From assembly GCA_029689965.1 (NCBI GenBank), contig CP121450.1, forward strand, positions 1,302,001 through 1,366,000: a stretch of 64,000 nucleotides of DNA. The letters are read 5' to 3'. The notes beneath the pieces were generated by a model. That model was not told the origin of the DNA and did not search any database. It saw only the letters and a program-made list of their open reading frames with translations. Below, piece by piece: positions 56,821 through 64,000 of this stretch; the first letter of the stretch is position 1, and every line of letters starts with the position of its first letter. The stretch comes from Curtobacterium flaccumfaciens. Its GTDB lineage: Bacteria; Actinomycetota; Actinomycetes; Actinomycetales; Microbacteriaceae. A program made the translations under genes and the position numbers.

Positions 56821-57715
56821 GCGGCGGCGCCCGGCGTGGTGGCGGCCAGCGCGCTCGCGCTCGCGTCGGCGGGGACGAGCTTCGCGCGGGGTGTAGTCGT
56901 CCGGGATGGCGGCGACGATCGAGCCGATGGCGCGGACGATCACCTGGTTGGCGCGGGCGAGTCGTTCCATCACGAGGGCGTGCGTCACCGGGGCTTCACC
57001 GGCGTGCTGCGCTGCCGCGGTCTCGTCCTCGCTCGGCGCCAGGCCGGCGTCGGCGTCCGTCACGAAGGACAGGTTCACGGTGCCGATGCCGAGCTCGGCG
57101 GCGAGCGGGACCTCGGGCGTCATCGTCATGTTGATCGTGTGTCCGCCTGCTTCGCGCATCCAGACGGACTCTGCACGGGTCGAGAACCGCGGCCCCTGGA
57201 CCACGACGCAGGTGCCCGTCGGCCGGAACGGCACGTCGAGCTCCGCGAGCGCACCGACCGCGACGCGGCGGAGCACCGGGTCGAACGGGTCGGCGAACGA
57301 CAGGTGCTGGACGGCGTCCTCGAAGAAGGTGTCCGCGCGGCCCCACGTCCGGTCGATGAGCTGGTCGGTCACCACGAAGGTCCCCGGTGCGTAGTCGGGG
57401 TGCAGGCCGCCGACGGCGCTCGACGAGACCACGGCCCGGACGCCGAGCGACCGCAGGGCCCACAGGTTCGCGCGGTGGTTGATGCGGTGCGGGGCGACGG
57501 AGTGCGCACGGCCGTGGCGGGTGAGGAACGCGACGCGCTTGCCCGCCATCGTGCCGATGCTGATGGGACTCGACGTGGGGCCGAAGGGGGTGTCGACGTC
57601 GATCTCGTCCGCGGTGCCGGCTTCGAACAGCTTCGTAGAGGCCGGAGCCGCCGATCACCCCGATGCCCACGCGCGTCTCGTCCACAGCTCCGGTCGTGGT
57701 CACGTCGTTCTCCAC
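56817..57715 (-). CDS. mtnP: S-methyl-5'-thioadenosine phosphorylase (two frameshifts)
   Basis: 298 residues. Cleaves methylthioadenosine to adenine and 5-methylthioribose-1-phosphate. GIGVIGGSGLYELFEAG begins it; FLTRHGRAHSVAPHRINHRANLWAL, VVQGPRFSTRAESVWM and GHTINMTMTPEVPLAAELGI are classic MTAP motifs. Two gained bases (GAAGCTG near 57631, GAAGCTC near 56881; each GAGCT expected) break the frame; the second restores the C-terminus PRELVPADA and a stop overlapping the epimerase GTG. Start GTG 57715. Divergent from moeA. Confidence 0.9.
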
Positions 57716-57821
57716 AGGTCCTCCGAATGGTCATCGGCGCGTTCTGCGCGCTCGTTACGCTACTGGACCGCCCCCGGACGCACCGGGAGCGAGCACACTT
57801 CCCACCTGTTCGGAGGCACAC

Positions 57822-59050
57822 GTGCGAACGATCGGTCAGCACCGCGACGACATCGCGGCCCTGGTCGCACCGGTCCTGTCCGGCAGGCGGCGTTCCGGAC
57901 TGGAGGCACGGGAGACCGACGACCTCGCGACCGGTGCCGGCGCAGGACGGGGGCGCCGCGAGCTCGGTCGGGCCGTCGTCGCACCGGTGCCGCTGCCGCC
58001 GTTCGACAACAGCCAGATGGACGGCTTCGCCGTCCGCGCCGCCGACGCAGGACGCGCGGTGCGAGTGGTCGCGCCGATCGCCGCCGGAGTGGTCCCTCCC
58101 GCGCTCGACGTCGGGACGGCGGCACCGATCATGACCGGGGCGCGCATCCCCGACGGTGCCGATGCGGTCTTCCCGGTGGAGGCTACGGAGCCGGGGGCCT
58201 TCCCGGCGGCGCTCTCGCTCACGGAGGTCACCGTGCCCGCCGACGTGACGCCGGGGACGTTCGTCCGCGCGACCGGGACCGACCTCCCGGCTGGCGGCGA
58301 GCTCGCCCGGCCGGCGCACCCGTCACGCCGGCGCTGCTCGGCGCGCTCGCCGCTGCCGGGGTGCGCACGATCGACGTCGTCCGGCGGCTCCGGGTGCTCG
58401 TCGTCTCCACCGGATCGGAACTGCAGGGCGCGGGCGCCGCGACGATCGGTGACGCGAACGGTCTCGCGCTGCGGGCGGCACTCGCCGAGGTCGGCGTTGA
58501 GTCCCGGTCGATCCGCGTTCCCGACGACGGACCGGAACTCCTCGCTGCGCTGGACGACGCCGTGGGCGACTGGGCCGACCTCGTGCTCACCACGGGCGGC
58601 ATCAGTGCCGGTGCGTACGAGGTGGTGCGGCAGGCCCTCGAGCCGCGCGGGCTCGCGGTCACGCCGGTCGCGATGCAGCCCGGCGGTCCGCAGGCGTTCG
58701 GCACGATCACGCTCGCGGGTCGTCCGGTGCCGGTGGTGTCCTTCCCGGGCAACCCGGTGTCGGCGCTCGTCTCGTTCGAGGTGTTCCTCCGTCCGCTGCT
58801 GGCAGCCGACGCCGGTGTCGCTGCCGACCGCCCCGCAGCGGTCCTGCCCGCCGCCGAGCCCGCGACGTCACCGGAGGGCAAGCACCAGGTCCGGCGCGGC
58901 AGGGTGGAGGACGGCCGGGTGCACTTCGTCGGCGGTCCCAGCTCGCACCTGCTCGCCCACTACGCCGCAGCCACGCACCTCGTCCACGTTCCGGTCGGCA
59001 CTGCCGCCGTGGAACCCGGTGACCCGCTGACCGTCTGGAGCCTCCGTTGA
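57822..59050 (+). CDS. moeA: Molybdopterin molybdotransferase MoeA (one frameshift)
   Basis: Inserts molybdate into adenylated molybdopterin. 409 residues. Motifs: PLPPFDNSQMDGFAVRAAD, APIMTGARIPDGADAVFPVE, the MoCF-biosynthesis loop RVLVVSTGSELQ and LVLTTGGISAGAYEVV, then PVPVVSFPGNPVSALVSFE; the C-terminal domain IV follows. One C is missing near 58308 (CCCC to CCC). GTG 57822 has GGAGG six bases before. First gene of the Moco operon; moaC overlaps its stop (TTGA). Confidence 0.94.
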
Positions 59051-59522
59051 CCGATCCCGAGCTCTCCCACGTCCGTGCCGACGGCAGCGCGCACATGGTG
59101 GACGTCTCCGACAAGGACGTCACCGCCCGGTCGGCGACCGCGACGGCGACCCTCGTCACCCGGCCGGACATCGTCACGCGCATCCTCGACGGCTCGTTGC
59201 CCAAGGGCGAGGTCGTCGGTACCGCCCGGGTCGCGGCGATCATGGCGGTGAAGAAGACCTCCGACCTGATCCCGCTCTGCCATCCGCTCCCGATCGCGGG
59301 CGTCGAGGTCGACATCGTCGGCGCCGGTGACCGTGTGGTCGTCGAGGTCTCGGTGCGCACGACCTCGAGGACCGGCGTCGAGATGGAAGCACTCACCGGG
59401 GCGAGCGTCGCGGCGCTGACCGTGTACGACATGGTGAAGGCCGTCGACCGCGCGGCCACGATCACGGACGTCCGGGTGCTCGAGAAGCACGGCGGACGGT
59501 CCGGGACTGGAGCAACCGATGA
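59047..59522 (+). CDS. moaC: Cyclic pyranopterin monophosphate synthase MoaC (one frameshift)
   Basis: 158 residues. Completes cPMP formation after MoaA. HMVDVSDKDVTARSATA, LPKGEVVGTARVAAIMAVKKTSDLIPLCHPLPI and SRTGVEMEALTGASVAALTVYDMVKAVDR are MoaC motifs in order. The TTG start overlaps moeA's TGA. One G is missing near 59505 (GGGG to GGG), after which the protein ends SGDWSNR and its TGA overlaps the next ATG. Confidence 0.94.
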
Positions 59523-60031
59523 CCGCGCAACCGAGCAGGGGCCGGGCGGCCGTCGTCGTGGTGTCGACCCAGGCGTCCGCCGACGCAGCACTCGACCGTA
59601 CCGGGCCGGTCATCGCCGGGTGGCTGCGCGACCATGGCTTCACGGTGGCGGAGCCGGTCATCGTGCCCGACGGCGGTCCCATCGCGGAGACCGTCTCCGC
59701 CGAGCTCGTCGCCGACGCGCGGGTCGTGATCACCACGGGCGGCACCGGTGTGACGCCGACCGACCGCACGCCCGAGGCGGTCGCGCCGCTCATCGACCTC
59801 GAGCTGCCGGGCATCATCGAGGAGATCCGTCGACGGGGCCTGTCCGGGGCAGGTCCGACCGCGCTCCTCAGCCGTGGGGTCGCCGGGATCGCCGGCGGCG
59901 GCGCCCTCGTCGCGACGCTGCCCGGGTCGCGCGGCGGCGTGGCGGATGGGCTGGCGGTCCTCGACGGGCTGCTCGACCATCTGCTGGCGCAGGTGTCCGG
60001 CGCTGGCCACGTGCCGCGGAGCGTCTCGTGA
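59519..60031 (+). CDS. MogA/MoaB family molybdenum cofactor protein
   Basis: 170 residues, intact. It adenylates molybdopterin (MogA/MoaB-type). GRAAVVVVSTQASADAALDRTGP is the N-terminal strand-turn; ARVVITTGGTGVTPTDRTPEAV is the MPT-binding TTGGTG motif; ALVATLPGSRGGVADGL closes the active site. Start ATG overlaps moaC's TGA; the stop overlaps the moaE GTG (GTGA). Confidence 0.93.
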   Translation: MTAQPSRGRAAVVVVSTQASADAALDRTGPVIAGWLRDHGFTVAEPVIVPDGGPIAETVSAELVADARVVITTGGTGVTPTDRTPEAVAPLIDLELPGIIEEIRRRGLSGAGPTALLSRGVAGIAGGGALVATLPGSRGGVADGLAVLDGLLDHLLAQVSGAGHVPRSVS

Positions 60032-60483
60032 CCTGTGCCACGGCGAACGATGTGTCCGGAGACGAACGCGTCGTGGTGGCCGACGTCGTCGATCGGTCGG
60101 TCACCGTCGACGAGGTCTCGGCGGTCGTCGCCACCGACCAGGACGGCGCGGTCGTCACGTTCGCCGGGGTCGTCCGCGACCACGACGGCGGCAAGGGTGT
60201 GATCGCGCTCGAGTACGAGCGGCACCCGAGCGCGGGCGCTGTCATCGCCGATGTGGCCCGGTCGATCGCCGAGGCCCATCCCGAGGTCCGCATCGCCGTG
60301 CTGCACCGCGTCGGAGCGCTCGGTGTCGGGGAGGTCGCCCTCGCCGCCGCGGTGTCGTCGCCGCACCGGGCGCAAGCGTTCGCGGCGTGCGGCGCGCTGG
60401 TCGACCTCGTGAAGGAGCGTGTGCCGATCTGGAAGCACCAGCGCTTCACCGACGGGTCCGACGAGTGGGTCGCTGCCCTCTGA
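60028..60483 (+). CDS. moaE: Molybdopterin synthase catalytic subunit MoaE
   Basis: 151 residues from GTG 60028. With MoaD it inserts sulfur to make molybdopterin. GAVVTFAGVVRDHDGGKGVIALEYERHPSAG and the active-site motif VPIWKHQRFTDGSDEWV (catalytic Lys) identify MoaE. Last gene of the tightly overlapping moeA-moaC-mogA/moaB-moaE operon. moaA and moaD are not in the window and must lie elsewhere. Confidence 0.95.
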   Translation: MTCATANDVSGDERVVVADVVDRSVTVDEVSAVVATDQDGAVVTFAGVVRDHDGGKGVIALEYERHPSAGAVIADVARSIAEAHPEVRIAVLHRVGALGVGEVALAAAVSSPHRAQAFAACGALVDLVKERVPIWKHQRFTDGSDEWVAAL

Positions 60484-60594
60484 CCGTCACTCGACTCTCT
60501 GTGCGGACGTGCAGCGGACCGTTGCCGGATCGCAACCGGGGCACGCGTTCGGGGCGTAGCGCGGATTCGTAGCCGATCCATAGACTCGCTGCTC

Positions 60595-60993
60595 ATGAGC
60601 GTGCTGCTGTACGGGGCCTCGATCGTCCTGCTGGTCTTCGCCCTGATCGACATCATCACCAAGAGCGACGACCAGGTCCGCGGGTTGCCGAAGTTCGCGT
60701 GGATCCTGATCTGCATCTTCCTGCCCGTCGTCGGCAGCATCGTCTGGTTCGCCGTCGGGCACGACTGGAGCCAGGGCGACCGGAACCACGGCCGGTACCT
60801 CGAGCCGAACCGCCACGAGGACCGGTACGCCACCCTCGGCGAGGCCCGCAACGCCCACGGGGACAAGCGCGTGACCGGCACGGAGCAGGAGCTCGCCGAC
60901 CTCGAGCGCGAGATCGAGTACTGGGAGGCCCAGGCGCGACTGCGCCGTGCCAAGGAGGCCGCCGGCGAAGGCGAGCCGACCCCGGGGAGCTGA
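60595..60993 (+). CDS. PLDc_N-domain membrane protein
   Basis: 132 residues, intact. The phospholipase D N-terminal-like membrane module reads VLLYGASIVLLVFALIDIITK and LPKFAWILICIFLPVVGSIVWFAVG, as in many short actinobacterial PLDc_N proteins. A charged C-terminal helix (ELADLEREIEYWEAQARLRRAKE) could form a coiled coil. No phospholipase domain follows. Function unknown. The gap upstream from moaE (~110 bp) may hold its own promoter (TAGACT near 60583). Confidence 0.85.
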   Translation: MSVLLYGASIVLLVFALIDIITKSDDQVRGLPKFAWILICIFLPVVGSIVWFAVGHDWSQGDRNHGRYLEPNRHEDRYATLGEARNAHGDKRVTGTEQELADLEREIEYWEAQARLRRAKEAAGEGEPTPGS

Positions 60994-61039
60994 TCCGCGC
61001 CTCCAGGCCGCCCGTACCGGCCATGCGCCTGCGCGACCG

Positions 61040-61166
61040 GACCCGGAACGACAACGCCGATGTCGTACGACAGCGGTTCGGTCGTTCCCGCGCGTCCGCA
61101 ACTGTTGCGCCCGCGCCGTTGCGACAAGACCGATGTCGTACGACGACGGACTCGTCGTTCCGAGTC
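61040..61166 (+). repeat. 127-bp intergenic inverted-repeat-bounded element, copy B
   Basis: It starts GACCCGGAACGACAACGCCG and ends GTCGTTCCGAGTC, with GTCGTACGAC near each end. It matches the complement of the element at 4712-4837: the first 21 bases and last 13 are identical and length differs by one base. It lies between the PLDc_N gene and the ABC-F gene; the remainder of this 266-bp gap shows no gene. Confidence 0.75.
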
Positions 61167-61259
61167 CGCACGCGCCTCCCTACGCCTCCCTACGCCGCCC
61201 CGCGCGGCCCAGCCCCGCCCCCGCACGACGCACCCCCGCGTGCCGCCTACCCTTGACGG

Positions 61260-63200
61260 GTGGCTCATCTCCTCGGCGCCGAGAACCTGCATCTCGAGTT
61301 CCCCACCCGTGTCGTCTTCGACGGCGTCACCCTCGGCATCGACGAGGGTGACCGCATCGGTGTCGTCGGCCGGAACGGTGACGGCAAGTCGACCCTGCTG
61401 GCACTGCTGTCCCAGCGTCTCGAGCCGGACGGCGGCCGTGTCACCCACCGCCGGGGGCTGACGGTCGGGTACCTCGACCAGCGCGACGTCCTGCCCGCGG
61501 GGGAGTCCGTCGGCAGCGTCGTCGTCGGCGACCTGGCGGAGCACGAGTGGGCCGGCGACCCGAAGATCCGCGACATCATCGGCGGTCTCGTGTCGGACAT
61601 CCCGTGGGACGTCAGTGTGGACGAGCTTCTCCGGCGGGCAGCGCCGACGCGTGGCGCTCGCCCGGTTGCTCGTCGGCGACTGGGACGTGCTGTTCCTCGA
61701 CGAGCCCACGAACCACCTCGACGTCGAGGGCATCCAGTGGCTCGCGGACCACATCAACCGGCGGTGGTCCGCGAACCAGGGCGGCCTCGTCGTCGTGACG
61801 CACGACCGCTGGTTCCTCGATGCGGTGTCGACCGACACGTGGGAGGTCCACGACGGCATCGTCGACCCGTTCGAGGGCGGCTACGCGGCGTACATCCTGC
61901 AGCGCGTCGAGCGCGACCGGCAGGCGGCGGCGTCCGAGCAGCGCCGGCAGAACCTCGCCCGGAAGGAGCTCGCGTGGCTTCGCCGTGGCGCCCGGCGCGG
62001 ACGAGCAAGCCGAAGTTCCGCATCGACGCGGCGAACGCGCTCATCGACGACGTCCCGCCGATCCGTGACACCGTCGCGCTGTCGCAGATGGCGACCTCGC
62101 GACTCGGCAAGGACGTCGTCGACCTGCTCGACGTCGGTGTCTCGTTCGACGGCGCGCAGATCCTCGACGGCATCGAGTGGCGGATCGCGCCGGGGGAGCG
62201 GACCGGCATCCTCGGGCCGAACGGGGCCGGCAAGTCCACGCTGCTGGGCCTCGTGTCCGGACGGCTCACGCCCACCAGCGGCCGTGTGAAGACCGGCAAG
62301 ACCGTGCGCGTTGCCGTCCTCGACCAGCAGCTCGCCGACCTGCAGCAGTACGCGGACGACCGGGTCCGTGAGGTCGTCGCTCGCAAGAAGACGAGCTACG
62401 TCGCGGACGGCAAGGAGATGACGCCGTCGCAGCTGCTCGAACGCCTCGGCTTCACGTCGGCGCAGCTCTCGACGCCGGTGAAGGACCTGAGCGGCGGCCA
62501 GAAGCGTCGCCTGCAGCTCATGCTCATCCTGCTCGACGAGCCGAACGTGCTCATCCTCGACGAGCCCACGAACGACCTCGACACCGACATGCTCGCCGCC
62601 ATGGAGGACCTGCTCGACACCTGGCCCGGCACCCTGCTCGTCGTGTCGCACGACCGGTACCTGCTCGAGCGGGTCACCGACCAGCAGTACGCCGTCCTCG
62701 GCGGCCACCTCCGGCACCTGCCGGGCGGGGTCGACGAGTACATGCGGCTCCGGGCGTCCGGCGCCGGTGGCGGGACCGCTTCGGCGGCTGCCGCCGCGTC
62801 CGCCGGGAGGCCCGACACGGCGTCCGGGGCGGGCTCGGCACGAGTCGTGGCCGGTTCCACTGCGTCGGGCGGGTCAGTGGGGCCCGGTGCGTCTGGCGGG
62901 TCCGGTCGGTCTGGTGCGTCCGCGTCTGCGGCCGCAGGTGCTGCTGCCTCCCCGGCGTCCGGCTCGTCCGGCTTGTCCGGTGCCCAGCGGCGCGCGGCGG
63001 AGAAGGAGATGTCGGCGCTCGACCGCCGGATCGCTCGCGTGGGCGAGGACCGGAAGAAACTGCTCGACGCGTTCGCGACGCACGACCAGTCCGACTACCA
63101 GGGGCTCGGGGCGCTGCAGACGCAGCTCGGCTCGCTCGAGGCCGAGGTGGAGCAGCTCGAGGAGCGCTGGCTCGAGGTCGCCGAACAGCTCGGCGTGTAG
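61260..63200 (+). CDS. ABC-F family ATP-binding protein (two frameshifts)
   Basis: 646 residues, two ABC domains and no membrane helices. Domain 1: IGVVGRNGDGKSTLLALL, LSGGQRRRVALARLLVG and LFLDEPTNHLD; domain 2: TGILGPNGAGKSTLLGLVSG, LSGGQKRRLQLMLILLDEP, VLILDEPTNDLD. The frame has one gained base near 61626 (GAGCTTCTC for GAGCTCTC) and one lost C near 61995. A Gly/Ser/Ala linker (~500-580) precedes a C-terminal coiled coil (EKEMSALDRRIARVGEDRKKLLD), as in Uup/EttA-like proteins. Acts on the ribosome or in antibiotic resistance. Start GTG 61260. Confidence 0.93.
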   Translation: MAHLLGAENLHLEFPTRVVFDGVTLGIDEGDRIGVVGRNGDGKSTLLALLSQRLEPDGGRVTHRRGLTVGYLDQRDVLPAGESVGSVVVGDLAEHEWAGDPKIRDIIGGLVSDIPWDVSVDELLRRAAPTRGARPVARRRLGRAVPRRAHEPPRRRGHPVARGPHQPAVVREPGRPRRRDARPLVPRCGVDRHVGGPRRHRRPVRGRLRGVHPAARRARPAGGGVRAAPAEPRPEGARVASPWRPARTSKPKFRIDAANALIDDVPPIRDTVALSQMATSRLGKDVVDLLDVGVSFDGAQILDGIEWRIAPGERTGILGPNGAGKSTLLGLVSGRLTPTSGRVKTGKTVRVAVLDQQLADLQQYADDRVREVVARKKTSYVADGKEMTPSQLLERLGFTSAQLSTPVKDLSGGQKRRLQLMLILLDEPNVLILDEPTNDLDTDMLAAMEDLLDTWPGTLLVVSHDRYLLERVTDQQYAVLGGHLRHLPGGVDEYMRLRASGAGGGTASAAAAASAGRPDTASGAGSARVVAGSTASGGSVGPGASGGSGRSGASASAAAGAAASPASGSSGLSGAQRRAAEKEMSALDRRIARVGEDRKKLLDAFATHDQSDYQGLGALQTQLGSLEAEVEQLEERWLEVAEQLGV

Positions 63201-63238
63201 CGCCCGCGTCGGCGTCCCGCGTCCGCGTCCCGCCGTCG

Positions 63239-63291
63239 ACGGAGCAGAGGACGTGGGGTGTGAGCGGGAGTCCCGACGTCTTCTGCTCCGT
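63239..63291. terminator. 16-bp hairpin between ABC-F and VOC genes
   Basis: ACGGAGCAGAGGACGT pairs with ACGTCTTCTGCTCCGT with one mismatch, loop about 21 nt, between converging genes; it ends four bases before the VOC stop. Likely bidirectional terminator. Confidence 0.7.
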
Positions 63292-63294
63292 GGA

Positions 63295-63735
63295 TCAGGA
63301 AGCGGGCGCAGCGTCCGCGGGGTCGCCCCCGCCAGGGTTCGCCACGACCTCCCACAGGTGGCCGTCCGGGTCCTGGAAGAACCCGGAGTACATGCCCCAC
63401 GGGCGCGTGTACGGCGCCTCGAGCACCGTCGCGCCCGCTGCCCGGGCCCGTGCCAGGAACGCGTCCGCCTGCGCCGTCGAGTCGACGAAGTGGCCGATCG
63501 TGGTGCTCGGCCGCGCGGCGAGCTCGGTGCGGGAGTCCTTCGCCATGTCGTCCCGGCCGTACACGCTGATGATGAGTCCGTCGTCGAGCGTGAACATCGC
63601 CGTGGTGCCACCCGCCTCGGTCTCGGTCGCAGGGTACTCGGTGCCGATCACCCCGCTGCCGTCGATCCCGAGCAGGGCGCGGTAGAACTCCGCAGAACGT
63701 GCGACGTCGTCGACGGCCAGGGTGATCGCGTGCAT
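63295..63735 (-). CDS. VOC (glyoxalase/bleomycin-resistance-like) family protein
   Basis: 146 residues, intact. ITLAVDDVARSAEFYRALLG and FFQDPDGHLWEVVANPG are the two VOC halves; metal ligands would include the first His (MHAITL) and the final Glu of LWEVVA. Several members detoxify ligands or are dioxygenases; activity is unknown. Divergence from neighbours: converges with ABC-F and is followed upstream by a MarR gene on the same strand. Confidence 0.88.
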   Translation of the reverse strand: MHAITLAVDDVARSAEFYRALLGIDGSGVIGTEYPATETEAGGTTAMFTLDDGLIISVYGRDDMAKDSRTELAARPSTTIGHFVDSTAQADAFLARARAAGATVLEAPYTRPWGMYSGFFQDPDGHLWEVVANPGGGDPADAAPAS

Positions 63736-63745
63736 GCGCCGGAGA

Positions 63746-64000
63746 CTAGTCCCCGAGTCCCAGGATCAGGCGCCGGAGCAGCCCGGACAGCTGGACCTGC
63801 TCGGTGTCGGACACCCCCGCCAGGATGTCGCGCTCCGCCGCGAGCAGGTCCGCGATCGCCGCGTCGACGGCCACGCGCCCCTGGGCCGTGAGGGACACGA
63901 GGATGCCCCGGCCGTCCTTCGGGTCGGTGCGGCGCGCCACGAGTCCCCGTGCAGCCAGGCGGTCCACGCGGTTCGTCATCGTGCCGCTCGACACCAGCGT
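63746..64000 (-). CDS. MarR family regulator, cut by the right edge
   Basis: The C-terminal 84 or so codons are visible: LVSSGTMTNRVDRLAARGLVARRTDPKDGRGILVSLTAQGRVAVD is the recognition helix and wing of a MarR winged helix, then a dimerisation helix ending RRLILGLGD. The start and N-terminal helices lie beyond 64000. It precedes the VOC gene on the same strand (about 10 bp), so it may regulate it. Confidence 0.85.
   Translation of the reverse strand, partial: TLVSSGTMTNRVDRLAARGLVARRTDPKDGRGILVSLTAQGRVAVDAAIADLLAAERDILAGVSDTEQVQLSGLLRRLILGLGD

Overview
The window reads as one stretch of chromosome from a high-GC Gram-positive actinobacterium. Very high GC, frequent GTG/TTG starts, DUF3073 beside purM, class E sortase, PPK2, MocR/YczE and ATGA/GTGA gene overlaps all fit Microbacteriaceae, perhaps Curtobacterium (genus inferred, moderate confidence). 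No rRNA, tRNA, CRISPR, IS transposase or replication origin was recognised.

Most long genes are broken by single-base frameshifts. By eye they fall into two classes: loss of one G or C, usually from a run of three to six, and gain of one base where GAGCT becomes GAAGCT (complement AGCTC to AGCTTC). Restoring these bases gives full-length conserved proteins with codon counts divisible by three, so I annotate them as genes in an unpolished long-read-type assembly, not pseudogenes.

Layout. 1-5.2 kb: LuxR-type ATPase regulator (cut by the left edge), a small membrane protein, divergent purF/purM and DUF3073. 5.3-18.2 kb: flavin monooxygenase, DUF3072 protein next to a perfect 12-bp x10 tandem repeat, APC permease, TipA-like MerR regulator with its operator, PadR/DUF4097 pair, YczE/MocR divergent pair, DUF6518 protein, esterase lipoprotein and PPK2. 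18.3-31.8 kb: DEAD-box helicase with an Arg/Asp-rich repeat tail, DinB protein, sbcDC, sortase E with a small membrane partner, GNAT, EamA transporter, CPBP protease, recQ and a PlsC-type acyltransferase. 31.8-47.6 kb: AT-rich promoter region, M23 peptidase, HIBADH-like reductase, alpha-E protein, MarR-MFS pair, PiT phosphate transporter, monoglyceride-lipase-like hydrolase, lipoate ligase, DHA2 exporter and phosphoglucomutase.

47.7-52.8 kb is the most unusual part: a WXG100/type-VII-like polymorphic toxin locus. A DUF6507-like small protein precedes a ~583-residue toxin with a C-terminal RNase A-like domain, then a CdiI-like immunity protein. Two further genes, each overlapping the previous by ATGA, each join a truncated RNase A-like domain lacking the first catalytic His motif to a CdiI-like domain in one polypeptide; the second also carries a DUF805 membrane domain. 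This looks like an immunity array built from toxin remnants and is the best candidate for an undescribed arrangement.

53.2-64 kb: an operon of glycosyltransferase, DUF2064 and methyltransferase genes; epimerase and mtnP; the molybdenum-cofactor operon moeA-moaC-mogA/moaB-moaE; an ABC-F ATPase; a VOC protein; and a MarR regulator cut by the right edge. Intergenic DNA is rich in short repeats: a 126-127 bp element in two inverted copies (4.7 and 61.0 kb), hairpins sharing a CTGGAGGC stem, a six-copy GATTCGCGCGTAGG motif, and 19/38-bp tandem copies of gene 3' ends including the stop codon.
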